NCBI RefSeq assembly: GCF_003026365.1
Contig: NZ_PYOM01000020.1
Span: forward strand, 32,337 to 96,336
Length of the DNA: 64,000 nt
From: Photobacterium angustum
GTDB lineage: Bacteria; Pseudomonadota; Gammaproteobacteria; Enterobacterales; Vibrionaceae
Reading direction: 5' to 3'
The position numbers and the translations under genes are program-made. Of this stretch, positions 48,328 to 58,432 are shown one piece after another (position 1 is the stretch's first letter; each line of letters opens with the position of its first letter). The notes below the pieces were generated by a model, which did no database searches, was not told the DNA's origin, and worked only from the letters and a program-made list of their open reading frames with translations.

Positions 48328-49051
48328 TACCGCCCGTTAAGTTGTAATAACTGGTTTGATCAAATCCAGCTTCATCCATCATCCCTTTCAAGGTTTCTTG
48401 ATCTGGGTGCATGCGGATAGATTCAGCAAGGTAACGATAGCTTTCTGCATCATTGGCAATAATTTCACCCATTTTTGGTAATAGGTGGAATGAGTACGCA
48501 TCGTAAACTTTTGATAATGGTTCTAGTAACGGCTTTGAAAACTCTAATACTAATAAACGACCACCCGGTTTTAACACGCGATACATTGAACGTAGCGCTT
48601 TGTCTTTATCGGTGACGTTACGTAAACAAAAGCTGATGGTGATGCAATCAAAGTAATTATCAGGGAAAGGCAATTCTTCCGCATTGGCTTGAACGTAACC
48701 AACATTACCGACAATCCCACTGTCTCGCAGTTTACTGCGGCCAACGTTCAACATCGAGTTGTTGATATCAGCCAAAATTACCTGACCCGTTTCGCCAACA
48801 ATGCGTGAGAACTTAGCGGTTAAATCCCCCGTACCACCGCCTAAATCAAGTACACGCTGACCTTTGCGTACACCACTGCAGTCAATCGTGAAGCGTTTCC
48901 AAACGCGGTGAATGCCCATCGACATTAAGTCATTCATGATGTCGTACTTTGCTGCGACCGAGTGAAAGACCTCAGCAACCATGGTTGCTTTTTCGTCTTT
49001 GGCAACGGTACGGAAGCCAAAGTGAGTAGTATCTTGTGTGGTGTCCGTCAT
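48296..49051 (-). CDS. ubiE: Ubiquinone/menaquinone C-methyltransferase UbiE
   Basis: SAM-dependent C-methyltransferase in ubiquinone and menaquinone synthesis. From the ATG at 49051 it has 251 residues, identical in length to E. coli UbiE and starting [16 protein letters not shown]. It shows [55 protein letters not shown] and the C-terminal HRGYKF. An ATG at 49084 is in frame but adds 11 residues not seen in relatives. It is first in the ubiE-ubiJ-ubiB-tatABC operon. Confidence 0.96.
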   Translation of the reverse strand: MTDTTQDTTHFGFRTVAKDEKATMVAEVFHSVAAKYDIMNDLMSMGIHRVWKRFTIDCSGVRKGQRVLDLGGGTGDLTAKFSRIVGETGQVILADINNSMLNVGRSKLRDSGIVGNVGYVQANAEELPFPDNYFDCITISFCLRNVTDKDKALRSMYRVLKPGGRLLVLEFSKPLLEPLSKVYDAYSFHLLPKMGEIIANDAESYRYLAESIRMHPDQETLKGMMDEAGFDQTSYYNLTGGIVALHRGYKF

Positions 49052-49184
49052 GTTCAATCCGTTATATGTACTTATGATGCGCAAAATTAATAGACTTCAC
49101 TCACCGATAAGCATTAAATTCATTTATTCAACTGGCTTAGTGTACTTGATGGTTGCTCTTTGCTCAAAGTCCTTTACCCCACCA

Positions 49185-50720
49185 TTATGATAAATCACCT
49201 TCCGATGCTGCGGTTATATGAGAAAAACCACGATATTCCATTAGGTTAGATTGCGATTTTTCTGCCAGCGTCGGGCTAATATCACGCTTCACTTCGACGC
49301 CTAATTGTTTGAAGCTTTCAGCTTGGCGGATCACGTTACCACGCCCCGTCGCCAGTTTATTCATTGCCCCTTGATAGCTTTGGTTCGCTTTTTCTAACGA
49401 TTGTCCCATCGCTTCCATGTCAGTGACAAACAAACGTAATTTGTCGTAAAGCTTGCCTGCACGCTCGGCAATTTCTTTCGCATTTTGATTTTGTCGCTCA
49501 TTACGCCACAAGTTATTAATAGTACGCAGTGCCACCAGCAAGGTCGTTGGACTCACGAGCATGATATTTAAGTCCATCGCATCACGGATTAATGCCGGAT
49601 CGGCTTCAATCGCAGCTTGGAACGCAGGCTCTACTGGAATAAACATCAAAACATAATCAAGACTTTGGATGCCATGAAGCTGATGATAATCCTTACGGCT
49701 TAACCCTCGCATATGGGCGCGCATCGAGGCAACATGCTCACTCATGGCGAGTTCACGCTCAGCAATAGTGTCAGCATTAAAGAAGCGTTCATACGCCACC
49801 AATGACATCTTGGCATCTACCACCACATCTTTTTGTTGGGGTAAATGCACCACAACATCGGGTTGATAACGCTTACCGTCTTCGTTTTCTAAACTGACTT
49901 GAGTTTGATATTCATGACCTTCACGCAATCCTGAGTCAGACAATACTCGCGCCAGCACGACTTCGCCCCAGTTACCTTGGGCTTTGTTATCCCCTTTTAG
50001 GGCTTGGGTTAAGTTAATTGCCTCTTTCGCCATCTGCTCATTGAGCTGTTTAAGGCTGTTAATTTGATGTACTAAAGTATGGCGCTCACGAGACTCTTGC
50101 GTGAAATTGTCATTAACCTGCTTTTTGAAACCTTCAAGTTGCTCTTTGAGTGGACTCAACAAGTTTTCTAAGCTCATCTTATTCTGCTCATCCACCGTTC
50201 GGGTTTTCTGCTCAAATAAGCGATTAGCTAAACTTTCAAATTGAATACGCAGACGCTCTTCAGCATTTTCTAATAGCTTAATTTTTTCATCTGCCGCTTT
50301 TTGCTCTTCAAAATGGCGGGCATCTTGCTCGCGAAGATCGGCTTCAAGCCCCGCGCTGGCTAAGCGAGAATTATCAAGCTGCTCGGTTAAATACTGTTTT
50401 TCATTTTGCAGCGCGTCAAAGTGACGCATTTTCTCTAATGCCGCTGCAAGTCGGCCATGCATTTGACGTATTTCATGGGTTAATCTGTCACGATCGTCAT
50501 CTAACTCTTCCAGCTCTTGGTTTCTTTCTGCTAGCTGACTTTGTAATTGCTGCTCACGACTTAATGCTAAACGCGCATCTGATTCTGCTTGTTGCTCGAC
50601 AAGCTGAAGCATTTGTTCATATCGACCTTTATACCAGAATGCCGTGATCACACTGGCAACGGTGGCACCTAACAATGTTGCTAATGCGGTAATAACGCCA
50701 CCACTTAACCATTCTGCCAT
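49185..50720 (-). CDS. rmuC: DNA recombination protein RmuC
   Basis: Predicted nuclease-fold protein that limits rearrangement at inverted repeats. From the ATG at 50720 the protein has 511 residues; it begins with a membrane helix (MAEWLSGGVITALATLLGAT), continues with a long coiled coil (about 40-220), and ends with the RmuC domain (about 250-450; KAQGNWGEVVLARVLSDSGL, YQPDVVVHLP and VVVDAKMSLVAYERF with the PD-(D/E)xK-like residues). The frame is open up to 50846, but upstream residues look unlike relatives. It lies upstream of ubiE, as in E. coli. Confidence 0.93.
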   Translation of the reverse strand: MAEWLSGGVITALATLLGATVASVITAFWYKGRYEQMLQLVEQQAESDARLALSREQQLQSQLAERNQELEELDDDRDRLTHEIRQMHGRLAAALEKMRHFDALQNEKQYLTEQLDNSRLASAGLEADLREQDARHFEEQKAADEKIKLLENAEERLRIQFESLANRLFEQKTRTVDEQNKMSLENLLSPLKEQLEGFKKQVNDNFTQESRERHTLVHQINSLKQLNEQMAKEAINLTQALKGDNKAQGNWGEVVLARVLSDSGLREGHEYQTQVSLENEDGKRYQPDVVVHLPQQKDVVVDAKMSLVAYERFFNADTIAERELAMSEHVASMRAHMRGLSRKDYHQLHGIQSLDYVLMFIPVEPAFQAAIEADPALIRDAMDLNIMLVSPTTLLVALRTINNLWRNERQNQNAKEIAERAGKLYDKLRLFVTDMEAMGQSLEKANQSYQGAMNKLATGRGNVIRQAESFKQLGVEVKRDISPTLAEKSQSNLMEYRGFSHITAASEGDLS

Positions 50721-50937
50721 AGTAAATTCTCTATCTTCCTGACGAATTATTCTCGCTTTTAAGGCTAAGAGGATACTGGATAAATGTCCAGCTAACGAAG
50801 AACAACTTAAACAATAAATAATGGATATAAGCGTTTTTGTTTGCACTCGATCACAGGCTATATCATCACTCGCTATTCACCTGTACAACCATCTCCTACA
50901 CTGCGTTACCGTCTTACATTTTTTAACAGGGATAGTC

Positions 50938-51831
50938 ATGAACGAACGCCTCGCTTTAGGATATGGCATTGCCGCTGTTTTACTTTGGTCTACTGTCGCC
51001 ACCGCTTTTAAAATTACCTTAGATTATTTTTCACCTGTTCAAATGATGGTGATTGCCAGTAGCGTGTCTGCTCTCTCCCTTATTGTTATAGCTGGCTATA
51101 AAAAAACACTCCACCAGCTTAAGTCGACTTTTCTTCAACGTCCGCTTTATTACTTATTACTCGGGTTTATCAATCCTTTTGCTTATTACCTAGTGTTATT
51201 TAAAGCTTACGACTTATTACCTGCTTCACAGGCTCAACCCATCAACTACAGTTGGGCGATTACTCTGACTTTAATGGCAGCACTTTTCTTAGGACAAAAA
51301 ATTCAGCGCAAAGATTGGATAGCTTGCGTGCTGGGATATGGCGGTGTGGTGGTGATAGCAACTCAAGGAAATATTTCCGCCTTGAATTTCACCAGTCCGT
51401 TAGGCGTTGCGTTAGCGCTATTTTCGACACTGTTATGGGCCAGCTATTGGATTTTAAACACCAAAAATAAAGCCGATCCCATCTTAGGTTTATTACTGGG
51501 CTTTTTAGTCTCGCTGCCATTTTCTATCGGCTTGAGTTTGTATCTTGGCGGTTGGCAAAGTGTACCTTGGCAAGGCTGGGCAGCTGTCACTTATGTCGGT
51601 TTGTTTGAAATGGGGATCACCTTTGTTTTATGGCTCAATGCGCTACGGTTAACTCGTAATACCGCTAAGATCAGTAACCTGATTTTTATCTCACCTTTTA
51701 TCTCTTTATTATTGCTCGCCACGATTATTGGTGAAACGATTCATCCCTCAACATTGATCGGCTTAATGCTAATTATTGCAGGACTCGTAATCCAACAATG
51801 GCAAAGTAAAAAAGTAGCGATTGTTGAATAG
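50938..51831 (+). CDS. EamA-type (DMT superfamily) exporter
   Basis: A 297-residue membrane protein with about ten helices arranged as two EamA repeats (about 5-135 and 150-290). The ATG at 50938 follows AGGGA by 6 nt; the frame extends upstream to 50821 without support. The substrate cannot be told from sequence, and amino acids or metabolites are typical. It diverges from rmuC and converges with the Bcr/CflA-type gene. Confidence 0.85.
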   Translation: MNERLALGYGIAAVLLWSTVATAFKITLDYFSPVQMMVIASSVSALSLIVIAGYKKTLHQLKSTFLQRPLYYLLLGFINPFAYYLVLFKAYDLLPASQAQPINYSWAITLTLMAALFLGQKIQRKDWIACVLGYGGVVVIATQGNISALNFTSPLGVALALFSTLLWASYWILNTKNKADPILGLLLGFLVSLPFSIGLSLYLGGWQSVPWQGWAAVTYVGLFEMGITFVLWLNALRLTRNTAKISNLIFISPFISLLLLATIIGETIHPSTLIGLMLIIAGLVIQQWQSKKVAIVE

Positions 51832-51844
51832 CTAAATTTTATCC

Positions 51845-51872
51845 AAAAAAAAGCCTGTCGATTTGACAGGCT
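51845..51872 (-). terminator. Terminator of the Bcr/CflA-type gene
   Basis: Stem AGCCTGTC / GACAGGCT (51852-51872) with eight A on the plus strand, i.e. eight T when read on the minus strand. Confidence 0.8.
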
Positions 51873-51919
51873 GTACGGATAAGGTTGTCACCACCTCACC
51901 TTTAAACTCATAATATTTA

Positions 51920-53131
51920 TTAATTCTGTACCGTTAACTGAGGGTGCCAACGACGCCCGATTTTAGACACTAAAATCAATAATCCAGGTATCAGCAACCA
52001 CATTTGTAACGTCATTAATACCGGTGATGAGAAATCTAATCGTTGGGTTAAGCTCACCATAACACCAGCACCACTCATTTGAAATAATCCCAATAATGCC
52101 GCTGCAGTTCCTGCACGATCACCAAATGGTGCTAATGCTTTTCCGGCTGCAGAGCCTAATACAAAAGCAAACCCAAATGAACAAATGAAGATTGGCACCA
52201 TAAATGCCCATGCTTGCTGTAATTGGCTCAACGACAACATTAATCCACCAGCAAACAATAATGTGATAAGTCCTGTACGAAGAGTACGACGAGTACCAAA
52301 GCGATCCATAAACTTAGGTGCAACCATACAAGCAGTAATGTTCAATACCGCATTGATCCCAAACCATACCGTAAACTGATGCATGTCCTGACCAAGGTGG
52401 TTCATCAACCACACTGGTGCTGAAGTTACATAAGCTAAAATCACCGCCATCGCTAACATGCAAAGCGTAGCATGAAATAAAAATGTTGGTTCGCGTAATA
52501 CCGACCAGTAACGGCTAATACTAATCATTGAACCAGAAACATCAGAGTTTGCAGGACGCGTTTCTTTAAACACAGCCATAATAAAAAGCCCTGCAACGAC
52601 CGCAAATCCTGCCATGAAACTAAAGTTTGAACGCCAGCCAAAATGATAAGTAAGCCAAGTGCCTAAAAGAGGAGCTAACGCAGGAATAAAACAAATCGCA
52701 CCATTTAAGTAACTGATCATACGACCACTTTTTTCAGCGCCAAAGCTATCACGAACCGCAGCGAAGGCGGCAACGGAGGTGGCACAAGCACCAAAACCTT
52801 GAAGCAAACGGGCAAGTAATAACAAATCTAAGCTCTGAGCTAAATAAGCCATGGTTGAGCTAAAACCATAAATCACGATACCGCCTAACGCGATAGGTCG
52901 ACGACCAATACGATCAGCTAATGGCCCTGCCAGTAATTGACCTAATCCCATGCTAAACATAAACCATGTCACAGTATCTTGCACACGAGTAGGATCGACA
53001 GAAAACGTATTCGCCATTGCAGGTAAAGCAGGTAGATAAATATCAATCGCTAAAGGACTGAACAATACAAGTGTGATCAATAAAGCCACTTGTATTTTGC
53101 TATTTATATTTGGGCTCACACGGTTCTCCAT
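51920..53131 (-). CDS. Bcr/CflA family drug-resistance MFS transporter
   Basis: A 403-residue proton-coupled exporter with 12 membrane helices. It has the family motif DIYLPALPAMANTF in helix 1, LLAGPLADRIGRRP between helices 2 and 3, and the RLLQGFGACA segment. Relatives export chloramphenicol, bicyclomycin or sulfonamides; the substrate here is unknown. It is divergent from a LysR-type regulator (53221-54171) over a 90-bp gap, the usual layout for an exporter controlled by its neighbour. Confidence 0.88.
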   Translation of the reverse strand: MENRVSPNINSKIQVALLITLVLFSPLAIDIYLPALPAMANTFSVDPTRVQDTVTWFMFSMGLGQLLAGPLADRIGRRPIALGGIVIYGFSSTMAYLAQSLDLLLLARLLQGFGACATSVAAFAAVRDSFGAEKSGRMISYLNGAICFIPALAPLLGTWLTYHFGWRSNFSFMAGFAVVAGLFIMAVFKETRPANSDVSGSMISISRYWSVLREPTFLFHATLCMLAMAVILAYVTSAPVWLMNHLGQDMHQFTVWFGINAVLNITACMVAPKFMDRFGTRRTLRTGLITLLFAGGLMLSLSQLQQAWAFMVPIFICSFGFAFVLGSAAGKALAPFGDRAGTAAALLGLFQMSGAGVMVSLTQRLDFSSPVLMTLQMWLLIPGLLILVSKIGRRWHPQLTVQN

Positions 53132-53144
53132 TTAAATAAAATTT

Positions 53145-53160
53145 GTGAAAGCTTAATCAC
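53145..53160. promoter_or_regulatory. Possible LysR operator in the exporter/regulator gap
   Basis: GTGAAAGCTTAATCAC (53145-53160) has 4-bp arms GTGA/TCAC around an AT-rich core and fits the loose LysR T-N11-A style. It sits between the two divergent starts. The evidence is weak. Confidence 0.3.
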
Positions 53161-53220
53161 CCTATGGTATGAATGGAAATGATGTATATTCATTACCATT
53201 ATTCCCATAAGGAAAATCAT

Positions 53221-54171
53221 ATGAATATTGAGAAGTTAGCTCGCTTAGATCTCAATTTATTAGTCTGTTTTAAAGTTTTAATAGAAGAACTTAATGTCAC
53301 TCGAACCGCGCACCGACTTTGTTTAAGTCAATCAGCAGTGAGTAAGTCCTTAGCTAAATTACGCACTCAATTTAATGATCCTTTGTTTATTCGAAGTTCA
53401 CATGGTTTATCGCCAACTCCGAGAACTCTCTTTCTCAAACCCAAACTCGATTTGCTGATCAATCAATTAGAATTATTAACTCAGCCGGAAGATTTCTATC
53501 CACATAACAGTGAATATCGCTTTCAAATTGCAACGGTTGAAAGTGTATATCCCTTAATTCTGCCTCAATTTTTACCCGCGATTTTTCAACAGGCTCCGAG
53601 TGTGACTATCAGCACCCACGCATGGACAGAACAAACATTTAAAATGCTCCAAAGAGGTGAACTGGATTTAGGTATTACAGGGAAAGATATTGACATCAAT
53701 GATGCAAAACTCACCATGCTTACCATGTTCCCGCCTGATGATATTATCCAACAAGAAATATATCGTGATCACCAAATGTGTATCATTCGAAAAGACCATC
53801 CCGCTTTAAGAAAATGCTGGAATCTAGAGGCATATTTATCATTACGACATGTACAAGTGCGCTGTGATGGCAATGATCGCTGGTTACTTGATTATCGACT
53901 TGCAGATATGGGTTATGAACGAGATATCGCTGTCACCGTTCCCGACTTTAATAGTGCCGCGAGCTTATGCTCTTACACTGATTTTATCTTCACAGCACCC
54001 AATCACTTTTTAAAAGTAGCGGCAAAGCAGTCAGATATGGTGGTTTTACCCTTACCATTAGAGTTTCCTCCTATGGCTTACACCCTGTTTTGGCATAGAG
54101 ACAGAGAAAATGATCAAGCGCTGACTTGGCTAAGAAACATAATCACCCAAAAAACCCATCATCTTCGCTGA
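53221..54171 (+). CDS. LysR family transcriptional regulator
   Basis: A 316-residue regulator. The N-terminal winged HTH (about 7-67) reads LLVCFKVLIEELNVTRTAHRL, CLSQSAVSKSLAKLR; the C-terminal substrate-binding domain (about 90-305) has the usual two lobes. The ATG at 53221 follows AAGGA by 7 nt. Its likely target is the divergent Bcr/CflA-type gene, which is inference from layout. The effector is unknown. Confidence 0.9.
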   Translation: MNIEKLARLDLNLLVCFKVLIEELNVTRTAHRLCLSQSAVSKSLAKLRTQFNDPLFIRSSHGLSPTPRTLFLKPKLDLLINQLELLTQPEDFYPHNSEYRFQIATVESVYPLILPQFLPAIFQQAPSVTISTHAWTEQTFKMLQRGELDLGITGKDIDINDAKLTMLTMFPPDDIIQQEIYRDHQMCIIRKDHPALRKCWNLEAYLSLRHVQVRCDGNDRWLLDYRLADMGYERDIAVTVPDFNSAASLCSYTDFIFTAPNHFLKVAAKQSDMVVLPLPLEFPPMAYTLFWHRDRENDQALTWLRNIITQKTHHLR

Positions 54172-54491
54172 TCACATTTAACACAAAAATTATAAAGGCG
54201 AATAGTGCCTCTAAAAGATTTCGCGCAAGTCTACGGTTTTATGATGCCAAATAAAAATGCTTTATTTTCAATACCGCTTTTCCAAATTGGAATCCACCTG
54301 CTAACCGATGAATCACTAAAATAAATAAAGCAGTGAGGTGAATAGTCTGTCATTTATCATAGAGACAATTGATGCAAACCGCTAAACAAGCTAACTTAAC
54401 AACATTAAACCTGAATCGCTTATCCCATGGTGATTGAGGTGAATTCGATCTAACCGCCTTCCAATGGTGGTTTCTTGACAAGGACCTATAC
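54172..54491. other. Gene-free stretch between the LysR gene and the aminopeptidase
   Basis: No convincing gene, RNA or terminator is seen in these 320 bp. An imperfect hairpin (AGGC / GCCT around 54198) lacks a T-run. The promoter of the aminopeptidase must lie here but is not obvious. Confidence 0.5.
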
Positions 54492-56279
54492 ATGCAAGCA
54501 GTTATCGCACAACGTATTGAGCAGATCCGTCAGTGGCTTGAAGCACAGCAACTCGATGCCCTACTGATCCCTCATGAAGATGAATATCTTGGTGAGTACA
54601 TTCCCGATCATAACGAACGCCTTCATTGGCTAACTGGTTTCACAGGATCAGCTGGTGCTGCAGTGATCACTCGTGACCGTGCAGCAATGTTTGTTGATGG
54701 TCGTTATGTTGTGCAAGTTCGCAAGCAAGTACCGGGGGATGTGTTTGAATATTGCCATCTGATCGAGCAACCACCTATCCACTGGGCACTAGAAAATCTA
54801 GCAGCAGGTAGTAAAGTCGCTATTGATAACCGCCTACACAGTGCAGCATGGCTGAAAAATGCCACGACAACCCTTGATGGTGAATTAGAGCTAGTACCAG
54901 TTAACGAAAACCCAATTGATGAACTATGGCTCGATCGCCCAGCACCAAAACTGTCGGATGCGGAGTTAATGGGGCTAGAGTATGTGGGTCAATCAAGCGA
55001 AGAAAAGCGTGAGCAAATTGCCGCACTACTAAAAAAACAAAAAGCTAATGCTGCCTTTTTAAGTCAGCTTGATAGCATTGCTTGGCTACTCAATGTACGT
55101 GGCGATGACGTTCATTGTCTACCCGTTTTGTTGTCAGCTGCCGTAATCCACAGCGATGCGTCTGTTGATTTCTATATCGATCACCATCGCCTACCCGAAG
55201 GTTTTGCAACACACGTAGGTAACGGCGTTAATATCCGCGAGCCAGAACAACTCGCTGCAGGTTTAGCCGCACTTTCAGGTAAACGTGTACAGTTTGATTC
55301 TGCGAACAGTAATGCATGGGCAGCTCAGCAACTAACAGAGGCTGGCGCACAACTTATTGAAGCAGCTAATCCAACGTTACTAACAAAAGCCGCAAAAAAC
55401 GCGACAGAAATTGCAGGTATGAAAGCATGTCACATCCGTGATGGTGTCGCGATTTCTAAATTTCTTGCATGGGTAGATAATCAAGTTGCGAGTGGCAATC
55501 TATTAGATGAAGCTGCACTTTCCGATCAACTTTGGCAATTCCGCCAGCAAGATCCAAGCTGTCGTGACGTGAGCTTCGATACGATTTCAGCCTCTGCTGG
55601 TAATGCAGCAATGTGTCACTATAACCACATTGATCAGCCACAACCTGGCAAGCTGCAAATGGATACGGTTTACTTAGTCGATTCAGGCGGTCAATATCCT
55701 GATGGTACGACCGATATCACCCGTACTATCGCTATCGGTAACCCAGGTGATGAAGTAAAACAAGCCTTCACATTAGTACTAAAAGGTCATATTTCATTGG
55801 CTTCGGCACGTTTCCCGAAAGGCACAACAGGCTCACAGCTCGACGCACTCGCGCGTCAGCATCTATGGGCGCACGGTTTCGATTATGATCATGGGACCGG
55901 TCACGGAGTGGGTCACTTCTTAAGTGTTCATGAAGGTCCACAACGTATTTCTAAAGTGGCTAACCCAACCGCGCTACTGCCAGGTATGGTGTTATCTAAC
56001 GAGCCGGGTTATTACCGTGCGGACGCATTTGGTATTCGTATCGAAAACCTTGAACTGGTCGTCGATATTGAAACTCAAGGTGACATGAATGTCATGGGCT
56101 TTGAATCGTTGACCCGTGCGCCAATTGATAAGCGTTTGATCGATCCTGCACTACTAACTGACGTAGAGCTTGCATGGCTTAACAACTATCACCAAACCGT
56201 GTTTAACGTGATCAGCCCATCGCTGACAGGTAGTGATCTTGAGTGGCTAACACAAGCAACATCACCACTAAGCCGCTAA
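54492..56279 (+). CDS. M24B family Xaa-Pro aminopeptidase
   Basis: Cytosolic metallopeptidase removing N-terminal residues before proline. The 595-residue protein is the long form, with two creatinase-like N-terminal domains (about 1-300) and a C-terminal pita-bread domain with metal ligands in VDSGGQYPDGTTDITRT (two Asp), GHGVGHFLSVHEGP (His), NEPGYY (Glu) and GIRIENLE (Glu). It resembles the eukaryotic XPNPEP1 layout more than the 440-residue E. coli PepP. AAGGA lies 8 nt before the ATG. It is convergent with thiH and monocistronic. Confidence 0.93.
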   Translation: MQAVIAQRIEQIRQWLEAQQLDALLIPHEDEYLGEYIPDHNERLHWLTGFTGSAGAAVITRDRAAMFVDGRYVVQVRKQVPGDVFEYCHLIEQPPIHWALENLAAGSKVAIDNRLHSAAWLKNATTTLDGELELVPVNENPIDELWLDRPAPKLSDAELMGLEYVGQSSEEKREQIAALLKKQKANAAFLSQLDSIAWLLNVRGDDVHCLPVLLSAAVIHSDASVDFYIDHHRLPEGFATHVGNGVNIREPEQLAAGLAALSGKRVQFDSANSNAWAAQQLTEAGAQLIEAANPTLLTKAAKNATEIAGMKACHIRDGVAISKFLAWVDNQVASGNLLDEAALSDQLWQFRQQDPSCRDVSFDTISASAGNAAMCHYNHIDQPQPGKLQMDTVYLVDSGGQYPDGTTDITRTIAIGNPGDEVKQAFTLVLKGHISLASARFPKGTTGSQLDALARQHLWAHGFDYDHGTGHGVGHFLSVHEGPQRISKVANPTALLPGMVLSNEPGYYRADAFGIRIENLELVVDIETQGDMNVMGFESLTRAPIDKRLIDPALLTDVELAWLNNYHQTVFNVISPSLTGSDLEWLTQATSPLSR

Positions 56280-56296
56280 TTCATAGATAAGAAAAA

Positions 56297-56335
56297 GAAA
56301 AGCCAGTACAAATAATGTACTGGCTTTATTTTTAT
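56297..56335. terminator. Bidirectional terminator between the aminopeptidase gene and the thi operon
   Basis: Stem AGCCAGTACA / TGTACTGGCT (56301-56325) with a five-base loop and A/T tracts both sides. Confidence 0.9.
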
Positions 56336-57444
56336 CCAGAGTATGCCGGGTGCCAGTCTTTCCACACCACTTCAAACCCCTGCTGCTTGACTGCAGTAGC
56401 AACATCTGCGACCGAACGTTCATCACTAATTGCAAACTGTTCTAGCTCTGGCGTGTCATCGGCGTATCCGCCCGGTTGGGTTTTAGAGCCCGCAGACATA
56501 CTAGTGATCCCCAAGGGCAATACATTATCGCGAAAATGCGGTGACTCTCGAGTCGATAACGACAGCTCAACTTCAGGATTAAACAGTCGATATGCACAAA
56601 TCAATTGCACCAGTTGGCGATCCGTCATCACCGATTTAGGCTCTAGTCCACCAGTACAAGGTCTTAAACGCGGAAACGAGATCGAATAACGGCTTTGCCA
56701 ATACGTCCGTTCAAGATAAGCCAAGTGACTGGCAACAAAAAAACAATCCGTGCGCCATTCTTCCATGCCGATCAAAGCCCCAATCCCAATCTTGTCTATT
56801 CCTGCTTTTGCTAACCGATCAGGTGTCGCTAAGCGGTATTCAAAATTAGTTTTATTGCCTCGTAAATGATGCTTCGCATAAGTTGGCGCATTATAGGTTT
56901 CTTGATACACCATCACCGCATCTAAACCAAGTTGTCTCAGCTCTTGATACTCATCTTGCTCAAGTGGCTGTACTTCCATTGCCAAATAGCTGAAGTGATC
57001 TTTGATTCGAGGGATCGCATCACGAAAATAATTCATACCGACTTTGGTTTGATGCTCGCCAGTGACCAATAACACACTATCAAAATTTAGCGCTTTTATT
57101 GCCTCACACTCTCGTTCTATTTCTTGCTCACCCAAGGTACGGCGCTTAATGCGATTTTCCATCGAAAAACCACAATAGGTACACGCATTGGCACACAGAT
57201 TCGAAAGATATAACGGCACATAAAAACTCATGGTATGACCAAACCGCTGACGCGTTAGCATCGCAGAGAGTTGTGCCATTTGCTCTAAGTAAGGTTCAGC
57301 CGCTGGTGAAATTAAGGCTTTGAAATCCTCTAGATCCAGCGTTGATTTTCCTAAAGCACGCTCAACATCGGTAGCCGTTTTAGCATAAATCGACAAACGG
57401 ATATCATCCCAGTCCATTTGTTGCCAAACATTCACAAAGCTCAT
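56332..57444 (-). CDS. thiH: 2-iminoacetate synthase ThiH
   Basis: Radical SAM enzyme that cleaves tyrosine to dehydroglycine for the thiazole ring. The 370-residue protein has the 4Fe-4S motif CANACTYCGFS (CX3CX2C) near residue 85-95, and the C-terminal segment SMSAGSKTQPGGY. It is last of the thiCEFSGH operon, with thiG 9 nt upstream. Use of ThiH, not ThiO, implies the tyrosine route that tolerates low oxygen. Confidence 0.96.
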   Translation of the reverse strand: MSFVNVWQQMDWDDIRLSIYAKTATDVERALGKSTLDLEDFKALISPAAEPYLEQMAQLSAMLTRQRFGHTMSFYVPLYLSNLCANACTYCGFSMENRIKRRTLGEQEIERECEAIKALNFDSVLLVTGEHQTKVGMNYFRDAIPRIKDHFSYLAMEVQPLEQDEYQELRQLGLDAVMVYQETYNAPTYAKHHLRGNKTNFEYRLATPDRLAKAGIDKIGIGALIGMEEWRTDCFFVASHLAYLERTYWQSRYSISFPRLRPCTGGLEPKSVMTDRQLVQLICAYRLFNPEVELSLSTRESPHFRDNVLPLGITSMSAGSKTQPGGYADDTPELEQFAISDERSVADVATAVKQQGFEVVWKDWHPAYSG

Positions 57445-57453
57445 GTTGGCTCC

Positions 57454-58218
57454 TTACTCGTTAAGAAATGCCGTTAATGGGCTTGATGCAATAGCATGGT
57501 TCACCTTACCTGCAAGACCAGCTTCATAGGCCATACGACCACTTTCCACGGCCAATTTAAATGCACGCCCCATTGCAATCGGATCACTTGCCGCTGCGAT
57601 GGCAGTATTAACCAATACCGCATCAGCCCCCATTTCCATCGCTTCTGAGGCATGAGAAGGTGCACCAATACCCGCATCCACCACCACAGGTACTTGTGCC
57701 TGATCGATAATAATGCGAAGAAAATCACGAGAGGCGACCCCTTTATTCGAGCCAATCGGCGCACCTAATGGCATCACGGCAGCGCAACCCACATCTTCTA
57801 ATCGCTTACAAAGCACAGGATCAGCATGACAGTAAGGCAGTACGACAAACCCTTCTTTTACCAACTGCTCAGCCGCTTTTAATGTTTCAATCGGATCAGG
57901 CATGAGGTATTTCGGATCAGGGTGAATTTCTAATTTTAGCCAATTCGTCCCCAATGCTTCTCTGGCTAGCTGCGCAGCAAAGATCGCTTCTTTGGCATTT
58001 TTCGCCCCTGACGTATTAGGCAGTAAATTCACTCCAGCTTGGATCAATGGCGCTAAGATATCGTCATCACGCTCAGCAATATTGACCCGCTTTAGTGCCA
58101 TGGTCACGAGCTCAGAGCCTGTCGCTAAAATCGATTCAGCCATGACATTTCGATTGGCGTACTTACCCGTTCCGGTAAATAATCGCGATGTGAATGTTTT
58201 ATCTGCAATGGTCAACAT
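57454..58218 (-). CDS. thiG: Thiazole synthase ThiG
   Basis: Condenses deoxyxylulose 5-phosphate, dehydroglycine and ThiS thiocarboxylate into the thiazole phosphate. The 254-residue TIM barrel shows [12 protein letters not shown], the [14 protein letters not shown] segment with the Schiff-base Lys, and the phosphate loops [29 protein letters not shown] split across two strands. Spaced 1 nt from thiS and 9 nt from thiH. Confidence 0.97.
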   Translation of the reverse strand: MLTIADKTFTSRLFTGTGKYANRNVMAESILATGSELVTMALKRVNIAERDDDILAPLIQAGVNLLPNTSGAKNAKEAIFAAQLAREALGTNWLKLEIHPDPKYLMPDPIETLKAAEQLVKEGFVVLPYCHADPVLCKRLEDVGCAAVMPLGAPIGSNKGVASRDFLRIIIDQAQVPVVVDAGIGAPSHASEAMEMGADAVLVNTAIAAASDPIAMGRAFKLAVESGRMAYEAGLAGKVNHAIASSPLTAFLNE

Positions 58219-58219
58219 A

Positions 58220-58432
58220 TTAACCTCCTGCTATCGCTTGAAATAACGCGATCTGATCGCCATCAGCAATGACAATTGTCGGCCACTCACTGGCTGCAAC
58301 AATCCGCTGATTTATCGCGACCGCTGTACCTTGTATAGGTAAATCTAACTGCATAACAAATTGGTGAACGGTTTGCTCAGCCTCGCAAGACATAGATTCA
58401 TCATTCAGCCAGATAGTTATCATAGTAGCCAT
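58220..58432 (-). CDS. thiS: Sulfur carrier protein ThiS
   Basis: Ubiquitin-like sulfur carrier, 70 residues, ending in the required Gly-Gly (LFQAIAGG) that becomes a thiocarboxylate. The N-terminal strand [11 protein letters not shown] and [16 protein letters not shown] fit the family. The ATG is six residues inside the open frame and may start at MATM or MITI. It abuts thiF and thiG. Confidence 0.95.
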   Translation of the reverse strand: MATMITIWLNDESMSCEAEQTVHQFVMQLDLPIQGTAVAINQRIVAASEWPTIVIADGDQIALFQAIAGG

